DNA from: Balanoglossus misakiensis
Lineage: Eukaryota; Hemichordata
NCBI GenBank assembly: GCA_040954595.2
Contig: CM082582.2
Span: 6,324,001 to 6,388,000 of the forward strand
Length of the DNA: 64,000 bases
Direction of reading: 5' to 3'
Shown: positions 49,100-62,043 of the stretch, in pieces
Layout: each line of letters opens with the position of its first letter
How positions within the stretch are numbered: position 1 is the stretch's first letter
Made by a program: the position numbers and the translations under genes
The notes under the pieces: model-generated
What the model was told of the DNA's origin: nothing
What the model saw: only the letters and a program-made list of their open reading frames with translations
Database searches by the model: none

Positions 49100-50636
49100 T
49101 CATTCAGCACTGTACTGCTGAACAGATTTAGTCCTAAAATAATTTAAAAACATAAGAAATCACACAAAATAGGCAGTAGTTGGTTACTAATTTTACTTTT
49201 ATAATTCCTCAATCCAGCGAGTATTAAAACTACAATGCAGACATGCAGCTCAGGTTTAACAATGCATCTTCAGTGAAGAATCTTTGAAGCCTAAAGCTTG
49301 TAATTTAAATAATCTGAAACTCCCAGCATTGTAATTTTTATAATGTGAGTCCCTAACATCTAGATATCCAGGATGTGAAGTCGTCACAACAGTAATCTTG
49401 AACCCTGAATCTCTTGTATATCATGTTATGTAGAAGATAGCAGTCTATGCAACAGTTACTAGTACTCAGAGATGTGAGTTCTAATCTAGAATTTGAATAT
49501 AGAAGCAGAATCTACAGACAAGTCCATGCGGGCTCAGTATCTGGAAGAGCAGAGAAATTCGTAACCGTCGGATACGCAACTAGACATTTGAAATCTCAAC
49601 CCACTTGCTGCAACGCATACCAAAGGTTGGAGGAAGAAATAGCTTGCAACATGATTATGACGTCACAAAAGGCTTTCGACATCACAGCTAAAAATGTAGC
49701 ATATATGTTGATGTCGACAAAATATTACAAAGCACAGTATATTCTATTACCATTATAACGTTGTCCATTGTGTCTATGTTCTACACGTACACGATACAAT
49801 TTAAATGTTGACAAAAAATTACTGACAGACGATGAGGAACCCATCAAGAGCGTTGTGAGATTCAAGAATGACAATTTTTCATGAATGACAAAAAGTGGAA
49901 TGCGATACGATGTAGTATTTCCCAATTTCAGGGATTCCATCTTTCTGAAATTAAATCTCTGGTAATCTTTTTTTCTGTGTACATTCTAACAGATGTCTGC
50001 AGTAGCAGAATTGTTTTTTGGGAGATAGACATAAAAAATGACCATCAAATACTCACAGGTCAAAGGATTATGAACTGAAAAGACACATGTAATAAAATTT
50101 GGTATATTACAAATTCCAAATTTTGTAATCTTCGATATCAAAATTTGCAGCTTGCATGTGTAGTTACACCCCCTTGGAGTCTCTCAAGTTCATAAAAAGA
50201 ATGAAATCACAACTTATGTGATTATGAAGTGAAATGAGGTGAAATGGGAGTAGTTCTCACTTCAGCAATGTCATAGGGTTCCTGGTACATCTCAGTTATT
50301 TAAAAAGACAATAATTTGCTTACGATAAAGTTACAGTACAAATTCTCTCAAATTTTCATAAAATTATAACAAATGTGCGGCATTAACAGCCATGTAAAAT
50401 CACCTCGACTATTAAAACTACCAAAAACGACTTCAATACTCAAAATTTGAATTACACATGTCCACCTTGAGGTAAAAAACGATGATTATAAACAGCCCGT
50501 ACATGTCTATGAGGAACTTCGCTGGAATTATTATATCGGGTACTTATATATCTAACAAGAAATTCTTCAGCAATTTTTGCCCATACACAGATACTCTGAA
50601 ACCTTAATAACATCAGCCTGTCATTTGAAGGTTTGA

Positions 50637-50722
50637 CCCCTTCACCCCCGGGTTCTCGGTATAGCGGTCCAACATTACCATAGGAAACAATGGGTTTGGA
50701 CTGAACCATGGTGGCGAAAGGG
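50637..50722. repeat. ~85-bp MITE-like dispersed repeat, copy B
   Basis: Ends CCCCTTCACCCCC and GGTGGCGAAAGGG are inverted. The core GCGGTCCAACATTACCATAG, then AACAATGGGTTTGGACTGAACCATGG, is shared with copies at 6181 and 59398. Confidence 0.75.
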
Positions 50723-53380
50723 TAGACTGAACTAGTGTTCTGACATATAACACAGCAGGATTATGCACTGCAGCTGGGATACCAATGGCACATGAAAAAT
50801 ATAGCAAGTAGCAATTAAACTGTGCTAACTTGAAAACATCTTCATGTGCCGAAATGACCTGAGATGCATCAAATCTGATTGTTTGGGAGGTTTCATTCTT
50901 TGTGCCGGTACTGTTTTGTACTTATCACAAATCTTCTCAATATAGGTGTTTGACCCTTTAAATTGGACCCATTCCCCCCTATATGCACTGTAGACGAGTC
51001 CAATCGGGGTGGAACCAAAGTCTGGTGATCACAGGCTAATAAAAAACTGTGCATGTTAACTTTTCAGGTAGACTTGACACAGTACTGAGTTGAAACGAAC
51101 AGAATATTAATCAATGAATAAAAAAAGAAAATCATTTTTCACGAGAAAAAAATTACAAATTATTTTGAGTTGATATTAAAGGGCACTGATTATCTTGTCT
51201 CTATCTTATATAATACCAGATTTCTATCCCTGCATCACGCGCCTGTTTTTCCTCAACTGACATGACGAATTCATGGTCCATCATACCACCGCGCCGCAGC
51301 AGACAAACTCGTGCTGCACCTCAGTGAATCCGGACCCCAATTCACCCACACAGATGTTCTTTCCTCTTGATTCTAACATTAATTAAAACTGAATCACGAC
51401 TGGGTTTTTTTAAAGTGGCAACACTGTTACTAATGACTATGCTTTCAAAACAGGAGTACGGTACTTTAAAAAAAAAAAGTGAACAAAGACTTGGAATACA
51501 AAATTATCTGTCAGGAGCCAAGTTGCCATATTTGGTTATTTTAACTTAACCAAACAAACTGTAATATGAAATAAAATTATTTGCGCCGCTTTCAAAATAT
51601 GGCAACAGGGCTACTCCAACAAACTCATCCATCAAGCAGCTCGGGTCAAAGGTCACATCACAAAATTTGAATACACACACTGACAGCATAGGACACTGTA
51701 CAAACAACTATTCGCACTTCCATATTAAAATGACGCAGGGAAGATCTCGCTGCACACAGTAGAAAATATGCAAATCACGAAAATTACAAAAAAAATTACA
51801 CATTTATCTGAGAAATGGTCATCTGTGCGACAGTATAAAGACATAACTGTCTCCAGAAAATTGCGTAAGCTTCGATTATCACTGCACAGTATTGTATTGA
51901 TCAAGTTTTAACGTCTTCATTCGTGAAAGCGTCTGGCGTTATTTTTATTCTTTTCGAATGCTGAAGTTTATTGGTCTTTGTCAATGCGTACAAAAATAAA
52001 ACATCGACCAACCTCTGCTATATCTCTACTTTTTCTTAGTAGTAACACACTGCCATCAGTCAAGCATTTATCTCGAGCTGTCAGTACGATTGTATGTGAC
52101 CCACCCACACACACACACACACGTCACCTGTGCGTCAACTTAGAAGTATTTCATTGCCAGGACTATGTACACTGTACCCGTGTACCAAGTTCTGCAGCCT
52201 CATAGTCAATTGAATTTTGAATACCACAAGTCATACACGTGAATGTTTGCAAAAAATAATGTGTTCTATAGCTAGCTAAATGTAAAGAATAATTTTGTTT
52301 TTCTTTCGCAAAGTGACAGCAGTTGTGAGATTTAAAAAAACAAGTCATACCATGACCTGCACACTTTCTGTGGTGTAAACTTTCTTTTTAGTGAACCTGT
52401 GGGTTGTTTTTTTCTGCAGAAATATTTCCTGGATGACTGTCATGCCTATTATTCTTATCTGAGTGTGTGAAGCAAAATTCAATGGGGTTGGTGAATTTTG
52501 ATCGCATCTACATGCGTGGCAACGTGTCTAATAAATCACACTATGAGTGACTTGAGTCTGCCACATTTCAATATTTGATCAAGAGGGATTGTCAAGTAGT
52601 CAAGATTGCAGTCACCTTGTCCCTTTCAAGCATGGTCACCTTTACTTCTAACCCTGCCTCAATGTTCGATACATTCCTCGAGAGGCAACTGCCCCACCTT
52701 CCACTCCAAGAGCCTAACCTACATGACTGTTATACCAACACTCTTGACAGACAGTGTCAGAGACAAGTTTCAAAGGAAAGGTTTGTTTCGGCTTTCAAAC
52801 ACACGGCAAATTTCAAGAGGTTTCCATTTTTATCTTCCGCCCCTGCGGAAGTTTTAACACATCCATCACGTGAGTTCAGAGGGTAGGAATGTCAAATTAA
52901 ACCACACTGGTTGCTTTACATTTGTCACTGGGTTTTGTGCAGGTATGGTAGACCGCAGCAAATATGTGTACAGTCTACTCTCGAGCATAAAAAATTTCAA
53001 ATCAATTTGAATTATTTCTTTTCTGACGTGATGAATTTGTCACAAGATTCTAAACTTTGACTTTAAGTCCTGCTGTGGTCACAGGGTTTACCTTAACACC
53101 ATGCAGTGATCGATTGTCCTTAATTTCCCCCAAAGTCACAACACTGTCACCTTGCTGATTTAAAAGCTAACACTCGCACGCTTGGCCGACCGGTGAAGTT
53201 GTCTGCGACCAGCACAGAACTATAAATCTTCACAGGGGTCAAAATATAGTCATCTTTCGTCGTCTGCTGAGACAGCTCAGATCAGACTCCTGGGGGAAGT
53301 GGTTTTCAAAAGTGGTGCGCTGAAAGAGGGCAATGTTGCCAACATTTTCATTTTGGTTGTTTGTGTTTCCTTTGAGGAAA

Positions 53381-53386
53381 TTTATT
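53381..53386 (-). terminator. Candidate polyadenylation signal of the B4GALT gene
   Basis: TTTATT on plus reads AATAAA on minus. It is the nearest one I find beyond the stop codon and would imply a 3' UTR of about 1.06 kb. Confidence 0.4.
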
Positions 53387-53441
53387 CTTTTCATCCAGCT
53401 TCCTGAATTTTTCTGTTTTCGAATAAAACCATCCAAGCCCC

Positions 53442-53541
53442 GCTGCATCAATCTGATTAAAATCAGATGCAGAATTGGCTCTGAATCTTTACTTTTGTTG
53501 GGTCTTTGCTGTTCTTGCACATTTCAGAAGAAGCAGCAAAA
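53442..53541. repeat. Dispersed repeat related to 42010-42144
   Basis: Shares ATTAAAATCAGATG, then AGTTGG-like AGAATTGG, GGGTCTTTGCTGTTCTTG and GCAGCAAA with the fold-back at 42010. It lies in the 3' flank or 3' UTR of the B4GALT gene. Confidence 0.6.
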
Positions 53542-54444
53542 TGAATAAATAATTCCTCATATGAAAACAGTAAACAACAACATGAAAAGATGCAACACTG
53601 CCCCAGCTGTATATACAAGGAGAGACTTGCTCATTACATATTCTGTGCAGTCGTAGTGATGAAACGGGTCATACGAAAAGAGTTGAACGTTTTAAAAACT
53701 CAGACTTTTGCGATCAGCTAAATACAATACAAAATATCAAACACAGAAAAAAAGTATTTTTCTAAGTATCAACATGGAATGAAAGAACTCTGTTGTATAA
53801 AATAGTTCAGAAATCAGCCCCTTGTTAGTAAAATAATAGTACCATGTAGCACTTTGACATTGCTTTGAAGTCCCAAAGCTATAACCTACCAAAATAGCAT
53901 GCTAGTACTATCAGTATAATTTGATTTTTACTTTGACTGTCAAAGTTTTGTTTCACTACGTTTTATCTGCCAAATTTGCAAATTTCATTTATCTTCAAGT
54001 CGAAGTGGTCGTATTTTCTTCCCCTTTCTCATAAATCACTTATTTTTACTAAAACACAACAGCATATAATGGACTAACAATACAGGAATTACAGAATCAC
54101 CAAATCACAGACACGGGAGCTATCGAGATAATCTTTCTGGCAAGCTGGCGATACTCATCTTCATGCAATGTTGGTTGCTAGGTTACAGTTGTTGGGCTTC
54201 AAACGCCGATGTCCGCACGCTTCTTGCTCCTCTCCATCAAATGAAGATGATCTCCACCAAAAATAAAAGAACGTCCATCCTCTAAAAGTCCAAAGTATGA
54301 ACCAAAATTTGTCTTCTGTCGTACCGCGCACAGACAATGTATCGCGGAGCAAAAGTTTCAGTGTCAAAACCATTTCTCTGGGGAAGAATTCGGCATCTCT
54401 TTAAAACACTTCGCAGTGTTTATTCTGTTCTGAGCAACGACCGC

Positions 54445-57400
54445 TTACAATTTGACCTCCACTTTGTGGATGTCCGCGGTCACGTTGAAATACAGCGAGT
54501 GCAGCCTCATCCGTTGCTGGCCGTACTCACAGTTGTTGAGGCCATCGCGCTGGTTTCTCTCTTTGGACTTCCACAACAAACTAAACCTGTTGGACGGACA
54601 AAGTAAAAAGCAACAAATTATATCTTCCTCCGTTGTAAAGACTTTACCCACTCACTGGTTCTTTGATCGTTTGAAAATAATTCCAACTGTTTCTTTCTTT
54701 GCAACTTTCTCTTTATGTATCTGTAAACTATATTATCATTCAATTGATGATGAAAGGATTTTGTTCTTCAGGAGCAAAGACGATGTCAAACCAAGCTTTC
54801 AATCGGAATTTCTTTCCATGATACCAAAGCATTATCTCCGAAAAACATTTTACGCGACATTTTATTTTCAAGTTTTTGGGGCTCTCGCATATTTCGCGAA
54901 AATTTACTGCTCGCGAAAATAACCCGTTTTACAGTATTTACAAATGATCCTGTCACATGGACGGACTGACTGACCAGACCTTCACTTACCTTCCAAGGTT
55001 CTGAGGAGTTCCCTTGTGGTGGTGCTGTATCGATTTGTAGTAGCCGCAGCTACCCACAGGTCTGGAGACGTAGTAGCCGGCGTAGGACACTCGGTTCCAG
55101 AGGTCATCGTCCTCTCCTCCCCATCCCCAGAAACTGTTTGAGAAGCCGTTGATTCTCTGCATCTGCTCCCGCGTGAGGCCGCTCACGCCTCCAAAGAATT
55201 CGTTGTACGGCAACCTACAGAAAAATAAACCAAAATTTTGTTCGGTCAAATTCTCCACATTTGATTATTGACACCCAGGCTGAACACACTATGGTATCAA
55301 TACAGTTACCTCCCTTGACTGCTGCCTCTTGGACGTTTCACCTCCTAATAAAATTCAGAGCATGAAATACTGTCGACAGGAATCAGACTTGGATACAGCG
55401 CCCTCAAGTGACATCCTCTCTGAACATCACACAAGATCAGTCAATTAATGTAATAAATTGCTGGATTGATTTTATTAAATCTCCATCAAGGTTAGAACTA
55501 AACTAAGCCATTTTAGCAGGAGAGTAATGTGAAAAATCAATTAATACGATAACAAAGCTGCCAACCGTCTGCATAACTAAGCAACACATTAAATACAGCA
55601 AAAATAAAAATGGCACAAGCTCCATCTGGGGCCCTTCCTTACATCGTCTGTCTACCGATTTCTATTGACGCTTTTTGACCTGTATTCGTGCAAGATGGTA
55701 AATCAAGACGCACATATTGCTTTAACCGTTCCTCATCAACCTACAGTGAGTGAAGAATCCTATTTTGATTAATCCTCTGTGCTGCAGTTTGACGGAAATA
55801 CCTGGGAAAATTTATTGCGACTGTGTACAAGGGGTACCGTAAATCCTAAGAGCATTTGGCCCCTTTGAATTTCACCTCCTTGGCTGCTTTCGATCGTACA
55901 AATTCTCTTCCCGTCCAAATTTTACCAATTCTAAAAACAGAATTGCACAGCCCAACTCCAGGAAATTGATGAAATGATATTTCTAAAATCTAAAAAAAGA
56001 ATAGTAGTTTTCTTATGTGTGAGAGGCCCATGTTGTATATTCAGGCTGTAAATATTTGTGTGCAATAAAAGACTAGAGGGTGCATAATTGATGGCGTACA
56101 GCAAGTAACAGAGAGGCAACAAGAGAGAGAGATTACAGGGTATTCTTGGAGTCCATAAATCTTTGTATGTCATCTGTTTTTGTTGTAACTTTGCAGTTTT
56201 TAGTGACGTACGATGTAGCGGGTTCCAGGGATACTGTTGGTCAATTGCCAGTATGTGTTTTTATTCATCACAAAGGCAATGCCGACTTTACACAGAACCC
56301 AAACATCTGTGGCACTTCACACAAATAAGTACATGAACTGAGAAAGTACAGTAACATGATGTTTCTATATCTGAATGGCATGTGTACGGTATAATACCTG
56401 TAGGGAATCTATAGCTGCCCTAGTACATTGTCAGGGACCCGATCCCTGCCATTGTCTATCGATACGAATTAAGTCACCCACATCAGAAACCAAACACGCA
56501 CCATGAAAACACCAAAAAAATGAAACTACCAGCAATGTAATAATTCTACTTCAATATATATCCCTATGTGAGCAATATTTTATAACAGTATATGGTCTTT
56601 CTAGACAAAAGCCCCATTTACAAGAATCATTGATTTAGTCTCCCTGGCAAACAAACCTTTGAACGATTCAATAAAATTGGAACAATATATTTCACAAAAT
56701 ATTTATGTCATTGTTGACAAGTGGGTGCCAAATTTAACAATTTTTTTTTAAAGCCATTGCTCAATTCTGTCAAAAGTCACTGCACTGACATGCCCTCTTG
56801 ATTAAATACTCAATGCCTCTTACGTGACGGTGTGCATGTTTTCGTGTATTTGTATGGAATATGTGCTACCCAGTTGCAACTTGCAAATTACATTGTACGT
56901 TTTCAGGCTACACGTACTACATGTAGGTTCCAGAATAAAACCTGTTTCTCCGTCGAGACCCTCCAGTATCCCTGATCAACAAATCCGCCTTTTCTATGAC
57001 CTCTCATGGTGTTAGAAATCTTCTAGGGATTTTTTCCTAATTCGGTCTGAATTTCTGACAATTCATAATTGGCAATATAACAAGAAAACTTCCAAGGAAT
57101 ACAGCAATTTTAAAAGGAAAGGTTCCCCCTAAGGAGTTCATTATTAAAAAACATTTTTTCGCAGGCAGACTTTCTCTACACAAATTGTTTGCTGAACTCT
57201 GAGACTTTAAGCGAAAGTGGATTATCCATTATCTATATGAAGTAAAGCAAGAGAGATAGATGGACTGGGGGTACTAACACTTATAATAGATAGCACAATT
57301 TATTAATATATCAGAAACAGAATGTAATGCATAAGTGTTTCAGTAAAACCTGGGTGGTACAGTATGCATCATCGTTGTCAGAATAAATAACTTCCTACAT

Positions 57401-60400
57401 AGTACATTTACATGCAGTAACCAAAATATTGTCAAACAGTAAAGACGTTGGCCATTAAGAAAGAGAAAGAAATAGAGTCACCATGAAAATGCACGTACAC
57501 TATTTATTGCACTGAATTATAGTGCGCAATTTGGAGGCAACGGTCAAAATACACTGTCTTCATTTGTTTCTACTGCCTTTCGGAAGGCAATGACGACAGT
57601 ATCATGAGTTATCTGAGGTCACACTTAAGGTCAATGCCACACCCTTCTGTAATGGCATGTCTTCTCTTCTGTCACTAGTGTCAGAGGAGAACAGATTCCG
57701 TCCGCTATTTTCACATTTTTTTTTTTAAATTGGGAACGTGACCTACATACTTTCCGCAGTCCCTCATAAAAATGCTTTATACATTAAAGTATCTCCGGAA
57801 GTCAATTTTTCTTCTCATATTTTGCTCAAGGCAATTTTAGATTGCCCGATACTCTCTCTCTGGGAATAAAAATTGGGGTCACGCTGCAAAATTGTCTGAA
57901 ATTTATATTCAAAAAGGAGAAAATTTAAAGTAGTAATTTTCGTGAAAACAAGATGGTGACCTTTGACCCTGTTTTCTTAAGAAAAAAGACTCTTCACCTA
58001 ATTTAATATAGCAACGAATTGAAAGGTTAATTGGACAATTATAATTTTTTTCTGAAAATTTGTCCCAGAGGTGCGTATTAACTAATATGCTGTGTCATGC
58101 ACGTGGGAGTAAGATGTGCTGGTTTGGTTCACCCTGCTACTGGAGTATAAACTCTTCATCTTCATCAGCAGGGCTGTTGTCATGGCCTGACCTCATTTCT
58201 GTAGGGCGTTGCCACAGTTCCCTTCATTGGCTTAAGAACAATTTTCAGCATTAGGGTATGTGCTATCACGTGACTGTAACAGTAACTTTATACATGTACT
58301 GGTGCATCACATAGTCATCGACAGTAATCAACATTCACATGTAAGGTCATTTCTGAGAGATTTATGGTCACTATCAGTAGCTTTACAAGTATCTCATTCC
58401 CCCCTCTGTCTCAAGGTTGGACGATAGCCGTCCATGCAACCATACTCAGTTCCAGATTCCAACTCACCATCAGTATACAATCATTTTCGTAATATCCCAC
58501 ATCTCTTGTGTTAAATGTACCTCTACTTCGCAACAGACAAATTATGTAAACTGTTTATAAATTGGCCAAACAGAATGAGATAAAGCTTCATAAATATTAG
58601 GTTAAAGAAATGAAGGAAATTTAACATTCCTGCATTCCTGAGTATGGGTGGATAGCTCAGACTGTGTTCCATGAGTCTGAAAAAAATTGTCTGTTAATTG
58701 TTAGTCCATCATTTTATTTTATTTGGTGCAGGAAACATTAATCCCCTCCCCAATCGTTTTGTCTATCCCTTTGTAACAAATTACACCTCCCCACTTCATT
58801 TACTCCCTGGGTTCAAACCTAGGAAACTGGGAGGGGAGGGGGTGCTGAAATAAATGTTGCAGTTGAATCTGTATAGGGCCCTTAAAAGCCATGGAATTCT
58901 CAAATAGGGTTGAAAAATCCTTGAAAATTACGTAGCCATGTCATCATTGCACAACACTCCAGACTGTTTAATTGCTGTCCTTGCATGCTGACTGACTCCA
59001 AGCAAAGTCTCGGAATTTTAAGTGACTCATAAACAATACGTACAGGCCATCACAGATTGCATTATTGATAGCTGACTGTTGTCGCATGTACCAGTGATAA
59101 CAGAGAAGATGCAGAGGGAAAATATGCATGGACACACCCTAAACAAAACTCACTGAATCTAAAAAAGATGGGACATACCGGTATCCGTATTTGTCCAAAC
59201 CCCTGACGAAATGCCGGGGCATTGTCCCGCAACCGTAATAGTTTCTATCATTTTCCGGGATATGGTCCACATCGTGGAAGAGGAAGCAGTCCCACTGCTG
59301 ATACTTGAGAGACTCTAGGAAGCCCACATTGAACAACATTGCTCGGTTAAAACTCTCTTGATTTGTCTGCATTGAATGAAAATAGAAGAATTAATAGCCC
59401 TTTCATCCCTGTTTCACTTCCTAGAGGTCCAATTTACCATAGAAAGCAATGGATTTGGAACAAACCATGGTAGTGAAGGGGTTATTAATAGAATAGGATG
59501 AACAAACTGTGACATTTTCTTTCAGTTTTCATCATTTAAATATCGCATTACAGATAAATGAGAACAAAAGAAACGTCTTTAAAATTTAATATTACACATT
59601 TACAATGTTATCTCTGTCAAAATTGTAAAGAAGTTCTATGGAAATCTGAATGAATGCCATGGATATATTCTCAACATCCAATTATTACTGACATTCAACA
59701 TTTATAGGGACGTTGAATAGACTATGTGCTTACCTGCTCCACTATGAACACTGCAAATTCCAACCTCTGTCTCATTAGCATGGGAATAAGGTGCTTTAAT
59801 AAAATGGGCAAATGCTCGTAGCGTTCCCTGAACGGAACAATAATGGCCACCTGTGAAGGAGATATTCCAAAATCAGCTTTCAAGAGGAATTTTTGCAGAT
59901 TCAGTGATCACACAATTAGTTTGAAAAGTCTTCTCAGACCGGAAACTGATGTACATGAAAAGATGAGAGCAGTAGTGTGTTGCTATGGTGATAGTCTTTC
60001 AAAATGGGACACCGCGAGTTTTTGACGTCTGACCTGCAGCACGAGAGTCCACTTTCACACACCTGCAAAGACTAAATGATGACTTAATGCGGTGTATAGA
60101 GATTTAATTTTGAATAAGAAATAATTGGCATGTCTTTTTAACAAGACTCTTTTCGCTGTCATATTACATTTAAAGTCAATAACTTGGAAATATCATTTGC
60201 AGTCTGACATGAATTTGCAATTTGCTCGTTAGCAGCAAAACCCACCCTTGGGTAATCAGCAACGATGGTTTTTCAAATTATTCAAATCGTTTCACGTTTC
60301 CAAGCAAGTAAAATATATTACTTTTATCCAACCATGTAATACATTATGGCTGCACAGCCTGGCTCAGTACAGTCAGTGGCTTCACTTTTTTTCACATTTC

Positions 60401-62043
60401 ACACAGTGTGAGGTCTGCAGGCTGACATATGGTCCCGTATGACTCTTAATGTTCAACCACAGGGATTTTTAAATGGATTTATTAATAAATACATTAACAC
60501 GACATGGTAATTACTCAGAACTCATCATGCATGATGTATCTTTCCATATCGATCCAGTGGAGACATTTTTCAGAAGTGAAATGTGTGTCCATGAGATACT
60601 GCCACACACATATGCAAAATGTGTAGGTCATCAGCCATGAATCCTTTCAGTTAATGTGTAGACTTCAAACGGACGAAGAGACAAAATTAGACACTGATAT
60701 TATGCAAGCCTTTCACTGCTAAAATTATCACTGGTATTTATAGATTAGTTACGAAATATAGGATGATGTTGGTGTGCACAGAGAACACCGGTATGTGTAG
60801 AATTTTTTGAATTAACATGCCCCAATTTTGAAAAGAATTATAAATGGCTAAGTTAGCAGTCATTGGGTAGACTTCACTTTTAGAGGCCCTGGATGTGTAG
60901 TGATAAAACGCTACCACAGACAAGGTACTTGTAAAACTATTCTGTTTGGATTTTATACCTGGCATATCTTTGTTCTCCATCACATCTGTCAATTTTCAGC
61001 TGATGAATTCAGCAGCAATTTTTAATTAACTGACTGCTACAACTTTATAATTACACGGACTGTGTTTAAGTATATTCTTTGCATATGTCACAGCGTACAA
61101 CCGGCGATGCAGACAATTTTCATATTCCTTTATTGAAAACTCTGTCCCTGCGGACAGATTACTACTTGATGACTGTCTGTGTCTCCCAACGGGCACATTA
61201 CTGCTTGATGGATAGATGTAGTTAAAATTGACAAGATGTTTTCACTACCCACAAAATTGAAGTGACTTCCGCTATCGGCATAGCAACAGTGGTCTGAAAT
61301 ATATAGTGTACAAATAACCTGGCACCAGCAACAGCCAGAGCACTGGCTATAGCCAAAGTCATTGTGTGATACACCTGTTTCATATTGCAATATACCGGTA
61401 TACACACCCCATTGGCATGCATTAGTCATCTTCCGTCAGTGCACTGTCTTTCAAAGGTAGCACGCTGTTGTAGGCATATTGATTACAGGTCAAATGTCAA
61501 AACTGCTCATCATCAATGCACATCCGGATATTTATAACAAAAACAATTTGAAAATTCTGAATTAATATATCAAATGTGATGCTTATATCAGTACAATGTT
61601 TTTCAGAATACATTTTTTAATAGTATCAACCATTTCGGACAAGAATTGTTGAGGTTCTTCCAAAATATCTGTGATGTACTGCATAATATTTACATATATA
61701 GTGGAAATTTTGAAGTTGTAAATTTTGCAATATACTACTACTAGTATCTGATACGAAACGGTTTCACACAATTTTAATGCAGAGAAACTCACCTTCCATT
61801 TTGGCTTGCACTCCAACGGGATAAAATGTCCACCAGGCTTGTATGTATAATTATACTGCGTTAAATTCACTTCCAGCCCGAGTGAGGCTTCAGTGTAATT
61901 ATCTTTACTGCGTAAAGTCCTGACATTACGATTTGCGACTGTAACAAGATGGCGCACTTCTCCTAGCGTTGCCGGGGAGTTAAAAATATAATTTTCTGTG
62001 TCTTTCACAGCGATTTCCGACAGGTTGACTTCCAGGGGGCCTC
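54445..62043 (-). CDS. B4GALT5/6: Beta-1,4-galactosyltransferase, B4GALT5/6 type (5' end missing)
   Basis: Golgi GT7 enzyme transferring galactose from UDP-Gal; vertebrate B4GALT5/6 are lactosylceramide synthases. Five exons on minus join in frame: 61793-62043, 59734-59850, 59179-59366, 54990-55214 and 54445-54586, encoding about 307 aa of lumenal domain. Landmarks in order: GPLEVNLSEI (human B4GALT5 has GPIDINMSEI), KPKWKVAIIVPFRERYEHLP, FNRAMLFNVGF, the Mn-binding DVD in FHDVDHIPENDRNYYGCG, LPYNEFFGGVSGLT, FWGWGGEDDDLWNR, SIQHHHKG and LLWKSKERNQRDGLNN. The last block and MPRHF favour B4GALT5/6 over B4GALT1-4. It ends shortly after the family-typical NVTADI. The cytoplasmic tail, TM and stem exons are not visible and probably lie beyond 62044 or outside the window. 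Introns reach 4.0 kb. Confidence 0.95.
55395..55412 (-). promoter_or_regulatory. CTCF-like motif (reverse) in B4GALT intron
   Basis: On minus it reads GTCACTTGAGGGCGCTGT, close to the CTCF core with one change in the CTAG part. It faces the forward motif at 49083. Confidence 0.4.
59398..59481. repeat. ~85-bp MITE-like dispersed repeat, copy C
   Basis: In the B4GALT intron just upstream of the exon ending at 59366. It shares CTAGAGGTCCAA, TTACCATAGAAAGCAATGG and AACCATGGTAGTGAAGGGG with copies A and B. ATTAATAG occurs on both sides, a possible 8-bp target duplication. Confidence 0.75.

Larger units (their letters stand above)
48934..53380. other. Intergenic, no gene recognised
   Basis: No exon that I can support. 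Frames at 49447-49758 and 52575-52886 lack family resemblance and splice signals in context. Contains a CTCF-like motif (49083), a CRE (49658), MITE copy B (50637) and a short AC run (about 52104-52122). The right end may be the distal 3' UTR of the B4GALT gene. Confidence 0.5.

Noticed and set aside
49447-49758. 103-aa plus-strand frame
   Set aside because: No family resemblance and no transcript features; consistent with chance length.
52575-52886. 103-aa plus-strand frame
   Set aside because: No recognisable domain, no splice signals in context, and in an AT-rich intergenic stretch.
58795-58845. tRNA-like GGGTTCAAACC string
   Set aside because: Resembles a T-arm, but no matching acceptor stem, D-arm or anticodon arm could be laid out around it.
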